Below, one piece after another: positions 40,741 to 50,155 of a stretch of 64,000 bases of DNA (position 1 is the first letter of the stretch; each line of letters starts with the position of its first letter). This DNA is from Stutzerimonas stutzeri (GTDB lineage Bacteria; Pseudomonadota; Gammaproteobacteria; Pseudomonadales; Pseudomonadaceae): assembly GCF_024448715.1 (NCBI RefSeq), contig NZ_JAMOHZ010000010.1:88706-152705 (forward strand), given 5' to 3'. The position numbers were made by a program, and so were the translations under genes. Under the pieces are notes generated by a model. The model searched no databases, was not told the DNA's origin, and worked only from the letters and a program-made list of their open reading frames with translations.

Positions 40741-41561
40741 TGGGCGCTCACCATCTGCATCGCGACGAGGCATTGAGCCTCGACCAGTTCGGCCTGGACC
40801 TCGAAGAGCACCCGCGGCGTGCCGCTCGCTGGATCATCCATGCCGCCAGCCAGGGCGAGCTGGAGGCCCAAGCATTGCTGGGGCAGATCCTCCTCGACGG
40901 GCGCGGCATCGAACAGGATCAGGCGCTGGCGCTGCAGTGGTTCAGCATCGCCGCAGAACGCGGTCATGCCATGGCCGCCAATATGGCGGGGCGCTGTCAC
41001 GAGCATGGCTGGGGCTGTGTAGGCGATCTGTCCCGGGCGGCCCGCTATTACCGAAAAGCTGCCGACCTTGGCCTAGATTGGAGCCTCTACAACCTCGCCA
41101 ACCTGGTCGCCACCGGCCGCGGCGTTGCGCAGGACCAAGCGTCTGCCTTTGCGCTTTATCGCCGCGCCGCCGAGCTCGGCCACGCCAAGTCGATGAACCT
41201 GGTCGGGCGTTATCTGGAAGAAGGCCTGATGGTCCCGGCTGATCGGGCGACAGCCTTGGACTGGTACCGACGCTCCGCCGAGGCGGGAGATTTTCGTGGG
41301 CAGTTCAGTTACGCCGCCGTGCTGATTAGCGAGCAGCGCTGGGATGATGCCCGTCACTGGTTGATCCAGGCGCTGTCGCTCGGTCACCTGAAATTTCTGC
41401 GCAAAGCCCGAGACGAACTGCTCGCAGCGAAGATCGCACCGATTGCCGACATCACTGCAAAGTATGCGGCACGGTGCGCCGAAATCGGCGATCAGAGCGA
41501 TGCCCAGATCGCCGCTCGGCCTGCTGCAACGCAGCCCGTCGCGGATGCACAAATCACGTAG
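40740..41561 (+). CDS. Sel1-repeat (TPR-like) protein co-transcribed with piuC
   Basis: Protein built of Sel1-like helical repeats, usually protein-protein interaction scaffolds. The 273-residue product has at least four repeats between about residues 45 and 190, for example AQALLGQILLDGRGIEQDQALALQWFSIAAERG and ASAFALYRRAAELGHAKSMNLVGRYLEEG pattern blocks. No signal peptide is visible, so it is probably cytoplasmic. The ATG overlaps the piuC stop. The same gene follows piuC in P. aeruginosa. Confidence 0.88.
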   Translation: MGAHHLHRDEALSLDQFGLDLEEHPRRAARWIIHAASQGELEAQALLGQILLDGRGIEQDQALALQWFSIAAERGHAMAANMAGRCHEHGWGCVGDLSRAARYYRKAADLGLDWSLYNLANLVATGRGVAQDQASAFALYRRAAELGHAKSMNLVGRYLEEGLMVPADRATALDWYRRSAEAGDFRGQFSYAAVLISEQRWDDARHWLIQALSLGHLKFLRKARDELLAAKIAPIADITAKYAARCAEIGDQSDAQIAARPAATQPVADAQIT

Positions 41562-41591
41562 CGCGGTTTCCCGCAGCGTCAAGTTAGCGCT

Positions 41592-41674
41592 GTAGGGTGG
41601 GCTTCAGCCCACCACAAGCAGCTGGCGATCCCATCACGGTGGGCTGAAGCGGAACGCCGCCCGGCCCACCCTAC
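41592..41674. repeat. palindromic repeat with GTAGGGTGGG / CCCACCCTAC ends
   Basis: The 83-bp stretch starts GTAGGGTGGGCTTCAGCCCACC and ends CGGCCCACCCTAC. The inner GGTGGGCTGAAGC repeats the first arm in the opposite direction, so several stems are possible. This looks like a dispersed palindromic repeat of pseudomonads, unlike the REPs near the RAYT gene. It lies between the Sel1 gene and speC, convergent genes. Confidence 0.6.
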
Positions 41675-41712
41675 CTCGCTGGCCGTTTAGCGTCGCTCCC
41701 CCGAATCGCAGA

Positions 41713-41744
41713 AACAAAAACGCCGCGAAGATCGCGGCGTTTTG
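41713..41744 (-). terminator. Rho-independent terminator of speC
   Basis: AACGCCGCGA pairs perfectly with TCGCGGCGTT around a 3-base loop. Read on the minus strand it is followed by TTTTTG, ending speC; read on the plus strand it is followed by TTTG and could also act on the Sel1 gene transcript. Confidence 0.85.
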
Positions 41745-41758
41745 CATAGAGACGATGC

Positions 41759-42922
41759 TTAGAGGTAGTACGCCTTCAGCGGCGGAAAGCCGTTGAACTC
41801 CACGGCGCTGTAGCTGGTGGTGTACGCACCCGTCGAGATCCAGTACATGCGATCACCGATGGCCAGGTTCAGCGGCAGGCCGTACTTGTAGTTCTCATAC
41901 ATGATGTCGGCGCTGTCGCAGGTCGGGCCAGCGATCACCACTTCCTCCATCTCGCCTTTCTTCTCGGTCCAGATCGGGAACTTGATGGCTTCGCCCATGG
42001 TTTCGATCAGGCCGGAGAACATACCGACGTCGGTATAGACCCATCGCTCCACCGCGGTACGCGACTTACGCGCCACCAGCACCACTTCGCTCACCAGGAC
42101 GCCCGCGTTGGCGATCAGTGAACGACCCGGCTCGAGAATGATTTCCGGGAGGTCGTCGCCGAAGTCTTCCTTGAGGAAGCGGATGATTTCCTCGGCGTAG
42201 GTTTCCAGGCTGTTGGTCCGGGTGATGTAGTTGGCCGGGAAGCCGCCACCCATGTTGATCATCTTCAGCTCGATACCGTCTTCTTCTTTCAAGCGCTCAA
42301 AGATTACCTTGACCTTAGCGATTGCGGCATCCCATACCGAGATATCACGCTGCTGCGAGCCAACATGGAAGGAAATGCCATAAGGCTCGAGCTTCAGCTG
42401 ACGCGCAAGAATCAGCAGGTCCATCGCCATGTCGGTCTGGCAGCCAAATTTGCGCGACAGTGGCCAGTCGGCGGTGGTCGAGCCTTCCGTCAGGATGCGC
42501 ACGTAGACTTTCGACCCCGGCGCGGCCTTGGCGATATTGCGCAGGTCGGCTTCCGAGTCGGTGGCGAACATGCGCACACCCTTGTCGTAGAAGTAGCGGA
42601 TGTCCTTGGCTTTCTTGATGGTATTGCCGTAGCTGATGCGCTCCGGGCCGACACCGCGGGACATTACCTTGTCCAACTCGTAGATCGAGGCGATATCGAA
42701 GTTGGAACCCTTGCTCTTGAGCAGATCGATAATCTCGACCGCCGGATTGGCCTTCACCGCGTAATAAACCTTGGCGAACTCGAAACCGGCGCGCAGATCG
42801 TCGTACGCCTTGTCAATGGTTTGGGTATCAATGACCACGAACGGCGTTTCGTGCTGGTCAGAGAAATCCTTCATCTTCTGGAAGGTGGAACGGGAATAAT
42901 AGTCTTCGATATTGATCGACAT
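41759..42922 (-). CDS. speC: SpeC, ornithine decarboxylase (alanine-racemase fold)
   Basis: PLP-dependent decarboxylase that makes putrescine from ornithine. The 387-residue product belongs to the eukaryote-like fold III group: PLP lysine at 57 (YYAVKANP), HVGSQ, glycine loop GGGFPANY, phosphate-binding EPGRSLIANAGVLV, and the catalytic cysteine in GPTCDSADIMYENY. The start MSINIEDYYS is the family start; a frame four codons longer exists. The same piuC-Sel1-speC order occurs in P. aeruginosa. A structured leader lies upstream. Confidence 0.94.
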   Translation of the reverse strand: MSINIEDYYSRSTFQKMKDFSDQHETPFVVIDTQTIDKAYDDLRAGFEFAKVYYAVKANPAVEIIDLLKSKGSNFDIASIYELDKVMSRGVGPERISYGNTIKKAKDIRYFYDKGVRMFATDSEADLRNIAKAAPGSKVYVRILTEGSTTADWPLSRKFGCQTDMAMDLLILARQLKLEPYGISFHVGSQQRDISVWDAAIAKVKVIFERLKEEDGIELKMINMGGGFPANYITRTNSLETYAEEIIRFLKEDFGDDLPEIILEPGRSLIANAGVLVSEVVLVARKSRTAVERWVYTDVGMFSGLIETMGEAIKFPIWTEKKGEMEEVVIAGPTCDSADIMYENYKYGLPLNLAIGDRMYWISTGAYTTSYSAVEFNGFPPLKAYYL

Positions 42923-42967
42923 GCATGGCTCCAAATCGGGAAACGTAAAGTCGGATTGGGGACTTGC

Positions 42968-42998
42968 GTCTGTTCTGCTCGCTGCGAGCAGGCCAGAC
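42968..42998 (-). promoter_or_regulatory. hairpin in the speC leader
   Basis: GTCTG/CAGAC and CTGCTCG/CGAGCAG form a 12-bp stem interrupted by a 2x2 internal loop, with a 3-base loop CTG. It lies 46-76 bases upstream of the speC ATG. It could be a leader element or a binding dyad. Function is inferred only. Confidence 0.35.
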
Positions 42999-43399
42999 CT
43001 AACATGAACGCCTGATCAGTTTCCCCACTTTGGTTCGCCTACTTCCCAAGGCATGTCGCCGAGTATTACGGCCAAGCCAAATGACAACCGCTGCATTCGT
43101 TCATGCTGCGTTGTCGCTGACCTGGTGGATCGTAATCTCTCGTCGTCAGTACTTGAGCCGGATGGATCGTTGCCAGCATGGACGTTCGGGCGCGAACTTT
43201 AGAACCACAGCTGTTACAGATCAACGAAAAATCCGCACCCGCTCCATTTTTTGCCGCGTTGGCGAACCTACCCTATTCAAACCGACAGATGTGCTGCGGT
43301 GATGTTCCATCCGTCTCGCCCCGCTGCGGACTGACGGAGCCTTGCGAGACCACCGGCAGGCCTCCTTGACGGCCCACGCCTGGAACGCCCTTTGCGCTA

Positions 43400-43405
43400 T
43401 AATCG
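43400..43405 (+). promoter_or_regulatory. possible -10 box of prfC
   Basis: TATAAT lies about 40 bp upstream of the prfC ATG within GCGCTATAATCGCCGGC. No -35 at 16-18 bases is convincing; TTGACG is 26 bases away. Confidence 0.35.
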
Positions 43406-43444
43406 CCGGCTTTTTTCCGACACGCTTTCTATACCGGGACCGCC

Positions 43445-45028
43445 ATGACCTCTCAGGCCGCCGAAGTCGCGAAGCGCCGCACCTTCGCCATCATTTCCCA
43501 CCCCGACGCGGGCAAGACCACGATCACCGAAAAGCTCCTACTGATGGGCAAGGCCATTGCCGTGGCCGGTACCGTGAAATCGCGTAAATCCGATCGTCAC
43601 GCAACGTCCGACTGGATGGAAATGGAAAAGCAGCGCGGTATCTCCATCACCACCTCGGTAATGCAGTTCCCCTACCGCGAGCACATGATCAACCTGCTCG
43701 ACACGCCCGGCCACGAAGACTTCTCGGAAGACACCTACCGCACCCTGACCGCGGTGGATTCGGCGCTGATGGTCCTCGACGGCGGTAAGGGCGTAGAGCC
43801 GCGCACCATCGCGCTGATGGACGTTTGCCGTCTGCGCGACACGCCCATCGTGAGCTTTATCAACAAGCTCGACCGCGACATCCGCGACCCCATCGAGCTG
43901 CTCGACGAAATCGAAGCGGTCCTGAAGATCAAGGCCGCGCCCATCACCTGGCCGATCGGCTGTTATCGCGACTTCAAGGGCGTGTATCACCTCAAGGACG
44001 ACTACATCATCGTCTACACGCCGGGCCATGGGCACGAGCGTACCGACGTGAAGATCATCCAGAACCTGGACTCCGATGAAGCGCGCAGGCACATCGGCGA
44101 CGAATACGACCGCTTCGTCGAGCAGCTGGAGCTGGTGCAGGGTGCCTGCCACGAGTTCGATCAGGACGAATTCATCAAGGGTCAGCTGACCCCGGTGTTC
44201 TTCGGCACCGCCCTAGGCAACTTCGGCGTCGACCATGTGCTCGATGCGGTCGTTGACTGGGCGCCGCGCCCACTGCCGCGTGAAGCCAACGAGCGGGTGG
44301 TCGAGCCGGTTGAAGAGAAATTCACCGGCTTCGTCTTCAAGATCCAGGCGAACATGGACCCCAAGCACCGCGACCGCATCGCCTTCATGCGCATCTGCTC
44401 GGGCAAGTACGAAAAAGGCATGAAGCTGCGCCACGCGCGGATCGGCAAAGATGTGCGCATCGCAGACGCCCTGACCTTCTTCTCCAGCGAACGTGAGCAG
44501 CTGGAAGAAGCCTGGGCCGGCGACATCATCGGCCTGCACAACCACGGCACCATCCAGATCGGTGACACCTTTACCGAAGGCGAAAACCTCGGCTTCACCG
44601 GCATCCCGCACTTCGCCCCGGAGCTGTTCCGCCGCGTCCGCCTGAAGGACCCGCTGAAATCCAAGCAGCTGCGTCAGGGCTTGCAAGAACTGGCCGAGGA
44701 AGGCGCGACCCAGGTGTTCTTTCCCGAGCGCAACAACGACATCGTCCTCGGCGCGGTCGGCGTGCTGCAGTTCGACGTCGTCGCCAGCCGGTTGAAAGAG
44801 GAATACAAGGTTGAATGCGCCTATGAGGCGATCAACGTCTGGTCCGCCCGCTGGATCGAGTGCGACAACGAGAAGAAGCTCAAGGAATTCAGCGACAAGG
44901 CTTATGAGAACCTTGCGGTCGATGGCGGCGGCCATCTGACTTATTTGGCACCAACGCGGGTGAATCTAGCGCTGATGGAAGAACGTTGGCCTGACGTGAA
45001 ATTCAGGGCGACGCGCGAGCATCATTGA
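43445..45028 (+). CDS. prfC: PrfC, peptide chain release factor 3
   Basis: GTPase that recycles RF1/RF2 from the ribosome after peptide release. The 527-residue product has the G domain with P-loop HPDAGKTT (19-26), switch [19 protein letters not shown] and NKLD, followed by domain II and a C-terminal domain III. Length and order match E. coli RF3. It is preceded by a short GGACCGCC leader and followed by REP sequences. Confidence 0.97.
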   Translation: MTSQAAEVAKRRTFAIISHPDAGKTTITEKLLLMGKAIAVAGTVKSRKSDRHATSDWMEMEKQRGISITTSVMQFPYREHMINLLDTPGHEDFSEDTYRTLTAVDSALMVLDGGKGVEPRTIALMDVCRLRDTPIVSFINKLDRDIRDPIELLDEIEAVLKIKAAPITWPIGCYRDFKGVYHLKDDYIIVYTPGHGHERTDVKIIQNLDSDEARRHIGDEYDRFVEQLELVQGACHEFDQDEFIKGQLTPVFFGTALGNFGVDHVLDAVVDWAPRPLPREANERVVEPVEEKFTGFVFKIQANMDPKHRDRIAFMRICSGKYEKGMKLRHARIGKDVRIADALTFFSSEREQLEEAWAGDIIGLHNHGTIQIGDTFTEGENLGFTGIPHFAPELFRRVRLKDPLKSKQLRQGLQELAEEGATQVFFPERNNDIVLGAVGVLQFDVVASRLKEEYKVECAYEAINVWSARWIECDNEKKLKEFSDKAYENLAVDGGGHLTYLAPTRVNLALMEERWPDVKFRATREHH

Positions 45029-45084
45029 GTAACGCGACGATGCAACGTTCGCCGGCGCGCTGTAATGTGCCTGTTGCATAAAAG

Positions 45085-45110
45085 CTTCGCGAGCAAGCTC
45101 GCTCCTACAG
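45085..45110 (-). repeat. REP sequence upstream of the RAYT gene, copy 1
   Basis: TTCGCGAGCAAGCTCGCTCCTACA, the classic Pseudomonas REP, with an internal hairpin (GCGAGC-AA-GCTCGC). It is in inverse orientation to the copy at 45129. Confidence 0.8.
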
Positions 45111-45128
45111 GCCTGACTCAGCCTCACT

Positions 45129-45152
45129 TGTAGGAGCGAGCTTGCTCGCGAA
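45129..45152 (+). repeat. REP sequence upstream of the RAYT gene, copy 2
   Basis: TGTAGGAGCGAGCTTGCTCGCGAA, reverse complement of the copy 20 bp before it. The pair forms a REP doublet that can fold into one larger cruciform. Confidence 0.8.
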
Positions 45153-45202
45153 TGAAGCGCCGCCGCTTTTGACCCCAGGCATCAACAGAAGGACGCAACG
45201 GA

Positions 45203-45655
45203 ATGCGCTTTCATGGATGCGACCTACGCAAAGGGCGAGTCAGTCTGCCCAACCAGCCCTATGTGCTGACCTGCGTGACGCTGAACCGCACCGCCCTGTT
45301 CACAGACTGGCCTGCCGCGTCGTCGTTGGCGTGGGAAATCCACCAGATCGGGCAGTCGGACGCAATCGAGTCCTTGGCCTGGGTAGTCATGCCCAACCAT
45401 CTGCATTGGCTCGTGCAGCTGAGAACTGGCTCGCTGGGCCAGCTGATGCAGCGCCTGAAATCACGAAGCGCGATTGCCACCAACCGTCTCAACGGCGGCC
45501 AAGGCGCGATCTGGCAGAAGGGCTATCACGACCGCGCCATCCGCAACGAGGAAGACCTGCGCAACGTTGCGCGGTACATCGTCGCGAACCCGCTGCGCGC
45601 CGGGCTGGTTAAGCGCATCGGCGACTATCCGTTCTGGGATGCTGCGTGGTTGTGA
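45203..45655 (+). CDS. REP-associated tyrosine transposase (RAYT, TnpA-REP)
   Basis: Single-strand DNA transposase-like protein of the Y1 HUH family. These proteins recognise REP hairpins and are thought to have spread them. The 150-residue product has the HUH motif in MPNHLHWLV (His66-x-His68). The catalytic Tyr is probably Tyr108 (QKGYHDRAIR) or Tyr125 (ARYIVANPLRAGL). AAGGA lies 9 bases before the ATG. Two REPs stand upstream and at least four downstream, so the gene sits in its own substrate. It is complete and looks intact. Confidence 0.92.
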   Translation: MRFHGCDLRKGRVSLPNQPYVLTCVTLNRTALFTDWPAASSLAWEIHQIGQSDAIESLAWVVMPNHLHWLVQLRTGSLGQLMQRLKSRSAIATNRLNGGQGAIWQKGYHDRAIRNEEDLRNVARYIVANPLRAGLVKRIGDYPFWDAAWL

Positions 45656-45683
45656 TGATGCTTACTCGTCTAGCGACTTAAAA

Positions 45684-45860
45684 GCTTCACCAGCAAGAAC
45701 TCGGCGTCCCCCTTGCTCCTACAAAAGCATCAGCGGCACCGAAACTCGTAGGACCGAGTTAGCTCGCGAATACCTGCACCATTGCCAAAGCTTCGCCAGC
45801 AAGCTGGCTTCTACAAAGCGAATGCGAGCCGGGTCTGTAGGAGCGAGCTTGCTCGCGAAT
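45684..45860. repeat. array of four REP-type sequences downstream of the RAYT gene
   Basis: Four copies in alternating direction: a degenerate one at about 45684-45723 (GCTTCACCAGCAAG... CTTGCTCCTACAA), one at 45746-45771 (TCGTAGGACCGAGTTAGCTCGCGAA), one at 45790-45816 (CTTCGCCAGCAAGCTGGC form), and a perfect one at 45836-45859 identical to the copy at 45129. Several differ by compensating changes that keep the hairpin. The array fills the gap between the RAYT gene and gcd, whose stop lies 5 bp after it. Confidence 0.8.
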
Positions 45861-45864
45861 GTTC

Positions 45865-48270
45865 TTAACGGTCATCCTCAAGCGTCCACGCGACCACCGA
45901 ATCCCCAATCTTGGTCCCGAACGACCCGTGCCCACCGGCCATTTGCACGACGTACTGCTTGCCGGTCTTCTCCGAAACATAAGTCATCGGCGTCGCTTGC
46001 CCACCCGCCGGCAGCCGCGCTTTCCACAGCTCTTCGCCGGTCTGCAGATCGTAGGCGCGCAGGTAGTAATCCAGCGTGCCGCTCATAAAGGCCACACCGC
46101 CTGCGGTGACGATCGGGCCGCCCAGTGCCGGCGTACCCACCGGGAACGGAATGCCCAGCGGCGCACTGTCACGGCTGGTGCCGTTCTTATGCATCCAAAC
46201 CTTCTTCATGGTGCGCAGATCAACTGCGGTGACGAAGCCCCACGGCGGGGTCTGGCATGGCAGGCCCAACACCGACAGGAAAGGCTCCAGCCTGACCATG
46301 TAGGGCGCGCCGAGGTTTGGTTGCAGACCGGTCTCGCCGCCGCCGGAACGCTCATCGGGATCGACTTCGCTGCGCTTGACCATGGTCGAGACGAACGCCA
46401 GATAATTCGGCGCACCGAACAACAGCTGCCGGCTCGGATCGACCGCCACAGATGGCCAGTTAAAGGTGCCGACGTTGCCCGGATAGATCAGCGACCCCTT
46501 CTGCGACGGCGGCGTGAAATCACCGTCGTAACGCAACTTGCGGAACTGGATCCGGCACATCATCTGGTCCAGCGGGGTGCCGCCCCACATGTCCTTCTCA
46601 TACAGCGGTTCGTCGGGCGCATAGCTGAGCGCCGACGCCGGCTGAGTCGGGGCAGTGAAGTCACCGTAATCGGTGCCCTGCGGCACGGAAAACTCCTCCA
46701 CCGGCACGATGGGCTCGCCTGTGCGGCGGTCAAGCACATAGAGGTCGCCGCGCTTGGTCGGCTGGATGATTGCTGGGACCTTGCCCTGCGGTCCGTCGAT
46801 GTCGATCAGGGTTGGCTGGGACGGCAGGTCGCGGTCCCAGAGGTCGTGATGGACGGTCTGGAATTCCCAGCGCACCTTGCCGGTCGCCAGATCCAGCGCG
46901 ACCAGAGTATCGGTGAAGCGTTCGGATTGTGGCGTACGCGGTTCTGCCCACTGGTCCGGCGTCTGGTTGCCTGTGGGGATGTAGACCAGGCCCAACGACT
47001 CGTCCGCCGTCGCGGTGGTCCACCAGTTCGGCGTGCTGCGCGTATAGGTTTCGCCTGGCGGCAACGGCTCGGTAGCGTCCGGATTGCCCGGATCGAAGTT
47101 CCAGATCAACCGCCCATTGCGAACGTCGTATGCGCGAATAACACCACCGGGAGAATCCACCGAACCGTTATCGGTAACGGACCCTCCCACGATGACCAGT
47201 TTCTCGGTCACCACGGGCGGCGAAGTCGGTAGATAAACGCCCAGCGCGCCCTCACCCAAGCCGACTTTTAGATCCACCACCCCGGAATCGCCGAAATCTT
47301 CACAGGGCTTGCCGTCTTCTACGTCGAGGGCGATCAGTGTGGCGTCGTTGGTCGGCAGGAACAGCCGACGCTCGCAGCGTGCAGCGGGCTGGTCCGGCTG
47401 CCCGGTGGTCGAGGCCGCCGCGGCATAGCGGGTCGCATCATGGAAGGCCAGGCCACGGCAGGTCATGTGCTGGTAATACTCGGCCTCGCGATTGATGTTC
47501 GGGTCGTAGCGCCAGCGCTCCTCGCCAGTATCGGCATCCAGCGCAATGGCGATGCTGTGCGGCGTGCAGATGTACAGGCTATTGCCAACCTTCAGTGGCG
47601 TCACTTCATAAGTAAACTCGCCGGGATCGTTCGGCCCTGGTAGGTCGCCGGTGTGGTATTCCCAGGCTTTTTCCAGCTTGCCGACGTTCTCCGGCGTGAT
47701 CAGATCCGCCGTCGAGTACCGGTCACCCTGCTCGGACCCGCCGTATGACGGCCACTCGCTCTCAGAGCGACCGGCCTGCCCTTGCGGGTCGAGGCCCTGC
47801 ATTTGCGCGTCGCTGAATTCGCCAGTGATCGAGTGATAATCCTGCGTCAGCGAGTAAGCCGCCATCAGCGCCCCGGCCAGCAGGCCGAGCCCGAGCAATC
47901 CGCTGGCACCGTCGCGCCAGACCAACCGGTCGCTCACGTAGCGATTGACGAAAGGCAGGATCAGCCAGAGGCCGAGAATGCACCAGAGATCGATCCGCGG
48001 CGCCAGCTGCCACCAGTCGAAGCTGACTTCGTAGAGCGCCCAGACCAGTGTCGCCAGCAGCAGCACCGCATACAGCCAGATAGCCGCACGGCGCCGGGCA
48101 AACAGCAGGCCCGCCACCACCAGCAGCCCAATGCCGGCGATCAGGTAGTACCAGGACCCGCCCAGTATCGCGAGGTAGCCGCCGCCGACCGCCATCAGCC
48201 CGCCCAGCACCAAAACTACTAAGGCAGTCAGGGTGATACGCAAGGGTCGTGGCTCGTATTCGATACTCAT
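45865..48270 (-). CDS. gcd: membrane-bound PQQ-dependent glucose dehydrogenase
   Basis: Oxidises glucose to gluconolactone in the periplasm and gives electrons to ubiquinone; the acid made can dissolve phosphate. The 801-residue product has about five N-terminal transmembrane helices (residues 10-140) and an eight-bladed PQQ beta-propeller (about 160-800) with the typical segments SYGGSEQGDRYS, HMTCRGLAFHD, STPNWWTTATADESLGLVYIPTGN and GGQATPMTYV. The start MSIEYEPRPL has GGAGAG upstream; the frame extends 10 codons further. PQQ synthesis genes are not in the window. Confidence 0.95.
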   Translation of the reverse strand: MSIEYEPRPLRITLTALVVLVLGGLMAVGGGYLAILGGSWYYLIAGIGLLVVAGLLFARRRAAIWLYAVLLLATLVWALYEVSFDWWQLAPRIDLWCILGLWLILPFVNRYVSDRLVWRDGASGLLGLGLLAGALMAAYSLTQDYHSITGEFSDAQMQGLDPQGQAGRSESEWPSYGGSEQGDRYSTADLITPENVGKLEKAWEYHTGDLPGPNDPGEFTYEVTPLKVGNSLYICTPHSIAIALDADTGEERWRYDPNINREAEYYQHMTCRGLAFHDATRYAAAASTTGQPDQPAARCERRLFLPTNDATLIALDVEDGKPCEDFGDSGVVDLKVGLGEGALGVYLPTSPPVVTEKLVIVGGSVTDNGSVDSPGGVIRAYDVRNGRLIWNFDPGNPDATEPLPPGETYTRSTPNWWTTATADESLGLVYIPTGNQTPDQWAEPRTPQSERFTDTLVALDLATGKVRWEFQTVHHDLWDRDLPSQPTLIDIDGPQGKVPAIIQPTKRGDLYVLDRRTGEPIVPVEEFSVPQGTDYGDFTAPTQPASALSYAPDEPLYEKDMWGGTPLDQMMCRIQFRKLRYDGDFTPPSQKGSLIYPGNVGTFNWPSVAVDPSRQLLFGAPNYLAFVSTMVKRSEVDPDERSGGGETGLQPNLGAPYMVRLEPFLSVLGLPCQTPPWGFVTAVDLRTMKKVWMHKNGTSRDSAPLGIPFPVGTPALGGPIVTAGGVAFMSGTLDYYLRAYDLQTGEELWKARLPAGGQATPMTYVSEKTGKQYVVQMAGGHGSFGTKIGDSVVAWTLEDDR

Positions 48271-48394
48271 GCAACGCTCTCCTGCCGATTCGTTCTTCAA
48301 AGCAAGCTGGCGAAACTTTCTGACACAAAGGTCTCAACCAGCTTTTAGTGGATACGACGGGAAGGGCTTTAGTTCAGCATTTTCGGCCCGCCGA

Positions 48395-50134
48395 TCAGGT
48401 TGCTGCCTCAACGGCGAGCGGCTGAGCCTCGGGCTGCTTGATCACGGCGTAAATCACCCCGGTCACCAAACTGCCGGCGAGGATTGCGAGCAGATACAGC
48501 AGCGCGTGGTTGATGGCGTTGGGAATCAGCAGCACGAACAGGCCACCATGGGGCGCGAGCAGCTTGGCACCGAAGGCCATCGACAGCGCACCGGTCAGCG
48601 CGCCGCCGGCGATGCTCGCGGGAATCACGCGCAGCGGGTCTTTCGCGGCGAAGGGAATCGCGCCTTCGGAGATGAAGCAGCAACCGAGCACCAGCGCGGC
48701 CTTGCCGGCTTCGCGCTCGCTCTGGGCGAACTTGCGCCGGGCGATGATGCTGGCGATGCCCATGCCTATCGGCGGCACCATACCGGCGGCCATGGTCGCG
48801 GCCATCGGTGCGTAGCTTTGCGACGCGAGCAGTCCAACAGAGAAGGCATAGGCCGCCTTGTTCACCGGTCCGCCGAGGTCGACGCACATCATGGTACCGA
48901 GCAGCAGCCCGAGCAGAACGGCGTTGGACGTGCCCATGGTGTCGAGAAATTCGGTGAGACCGGCGAGCAGCTTCGCCACCGGCGTGCCCACCACATAAAT
49001 CATCACCAGGCCGGTGACCAGGCTGGCCAGCAACGGGATGATCAGGATCGGCTTGAGCGACTCGACACTGGCCGGCAACGGAATCCAGCGACTGACCGCC
49101 TTGGCCGCGTAGCCGGCGACGAAGCCTGCGATGATCCCGCCAATGAAGCCCGCACCCAGCGTGCCGGCCAGCAGCCCGCCGATCATGCCAGGCGCGAGGC
49201 CAGGCCGGTCGGCAATGGAGTAGGCGATGTAGCCGGCCAGCAAGGGAACCATCAACTGAAAAGCCGTTTCGCCGCCGATCTTCATCAGCGCCGCGGCCAA
49301 GGTGCCTTCCTCCTTGAATGCTTCGATGCCGAAGACGAAGGACAACGCGATCAGCAAGCCGCCGGCCACCACCATCGGCAGCATGTACGAAACGCCAGTG
49401 AGCAGGTGCTTATAAACGCCGGTCTTTTCGCCCTTCTGCTCGCCGCCGCTGGCACTGACCGCGGCGCCGCCGCTGAGCACCGTGGCTTCTTCCAGCGCGC
49501 GATCCAGCGTCGCATCGGGTTGTTTCAGCGCTACACCGGTGCCGCAGCGAAACACTCGCTTACCGGCGAAGCGGGCGACGTCCACCTCGATATCGGCGGC
49601 CAGCAGCACCGCATCGGCTTCTTCGATAGCCTGCGCGTCGAGCACATTGCGTGCACCCACCGAGCCGCGGGTTTCCACCTGCAAATCGTAACCCTTGCGG
49701 ATCGCCGCCTGCTGCAGGGCTTCGGCAGCCATGAAGGTATGCGCCACGCCGGTCGGGCACGCGGTGATGGCCACCAGCTTGGGTTTGCTGCGGGACTGGG
49801 CTGCATCAGCCTCGTCATCCTGTTGCAGTTCGCCGGCCGTCTCGGCGGCGCTGCGCAGGAAGCCTTCCGGGTCAAGCAAGGCTTCGGACGGCGTCGATTG
49901 AGCGACGCGCTTACCGATGAAGCGTTGCAGCGATAACGGCCCGGTCTTGACCACCACGACCAGGTCAGCATTGGCAATCTGCGCGGATGTGAGCGGCGAG
50001 CCGATGGCCTTGGGATCGTGGACTTCCACGGCGGTCGACCAGCCCAGGCGATGGGCAGCCGCTTCGAGCAAGCGCGACGTGAGCACGCTGGTGACCATTC
50101 CGTTGGGACAGGCCGTGACGATGAGAAGATTCAT
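48395..50134 (-). CDS. fruA: FruA, fructose PTS EIIBC component
   Basis: Membrane permease that imports fructose and phosphorylates it at C1. The 579-residue product has a regulatory EIIB-like domain with Cys9 (VTACPNGMV), a second EIIB domain with the phosphorylated Cys126 (ITACPTGVAHTFMAAEAL), and an EIIC membrane domain with about ten helices. ATG 50134 has AGAGG 8 bases upstream; GTG 50143 three codons before is less likely. It is the last gene of fruB-fruK-fruA. Confidence 0.94.
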   Translation of the reverse strand: MNLLIVTACPNGMVTSVLTSRLLEAAAHRLGWSTAVEVHDPKAIGSPLTSAQIANADLVVVVKTGPLSLQRFIGKRVAQSTPSEALLDPEGFLRSAAETAGELQQDDEADAAQSRSKPKLVAITACPTGVAHTFMAAEALQQAAIRKGYDLQVETRGSVGARNVLDAQAIEEADAVLLAADIEVDVARFAGKRVFRCGTGVALKQPDATLDRALEEATVLSGGAAVSASGGEQKGEKTGVYKHLLTGVSYMLPMVVAGGLLIALSFVFGIEAFKEEGTLAAALMKIGGETAFQLMVPLLAGYIAYSIADRPGLAPGMIGGLLAGTLGAGFIGGIIAGFVAGYAAKAVSRWIPLPASVESLKPILIIPLLASLVTGLVMIYVVGTPVAKLLAGLTEFLDTMGTSNAVLLGLLLGTMMCVDLGGPVNKAAYAFSVGLLASQSYAPMAATMAAGMVPPIGMGIASIIARRKFAQSEREAGKAALVLGCCFISEGAIPFAAKDPLRVIPASIAGGALTGALSMAFGAKLLAPHGGLFVLLIPNAINHALLYLLAILAGSLVTGVIYAVIKQPEAQPLAVEAAT

Positions 50135-50155
50135 TCCTTTCACCTCTTATTGGAA

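Larger units (their letters stand above)
42923..43444. other. divergent intergenic region speC/prfC
   Basis: This 522-bp stretch must carry promoters for both genes. It contains an imperfect hairpin near speC and a TATAAT near prfC. A few short open frames are present on the plus strand but show no codon bias or family features. I see no repeats or RNA gene. Confidence 0.5.

Noticed and set aside
43030..43302. Small open frames in the speC/prfC gap
   Set aside because: No ribosome site, no family features and no codon bias; three frames are open by chance.
45029..45860. CRISPR array, because of the repeated short palindromes
   Set aside because: Repeats alternate in orientation, spacing is irregular, and they are REP sequences around a RAYT gene; no cas genes are near.
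48233..49936. 567-codon open frame on the plus strand across fruA
   Set aside because: Low-complexity His/Gln/Arg-rich translation opposite fruA, typical of a GC-rich shadow.
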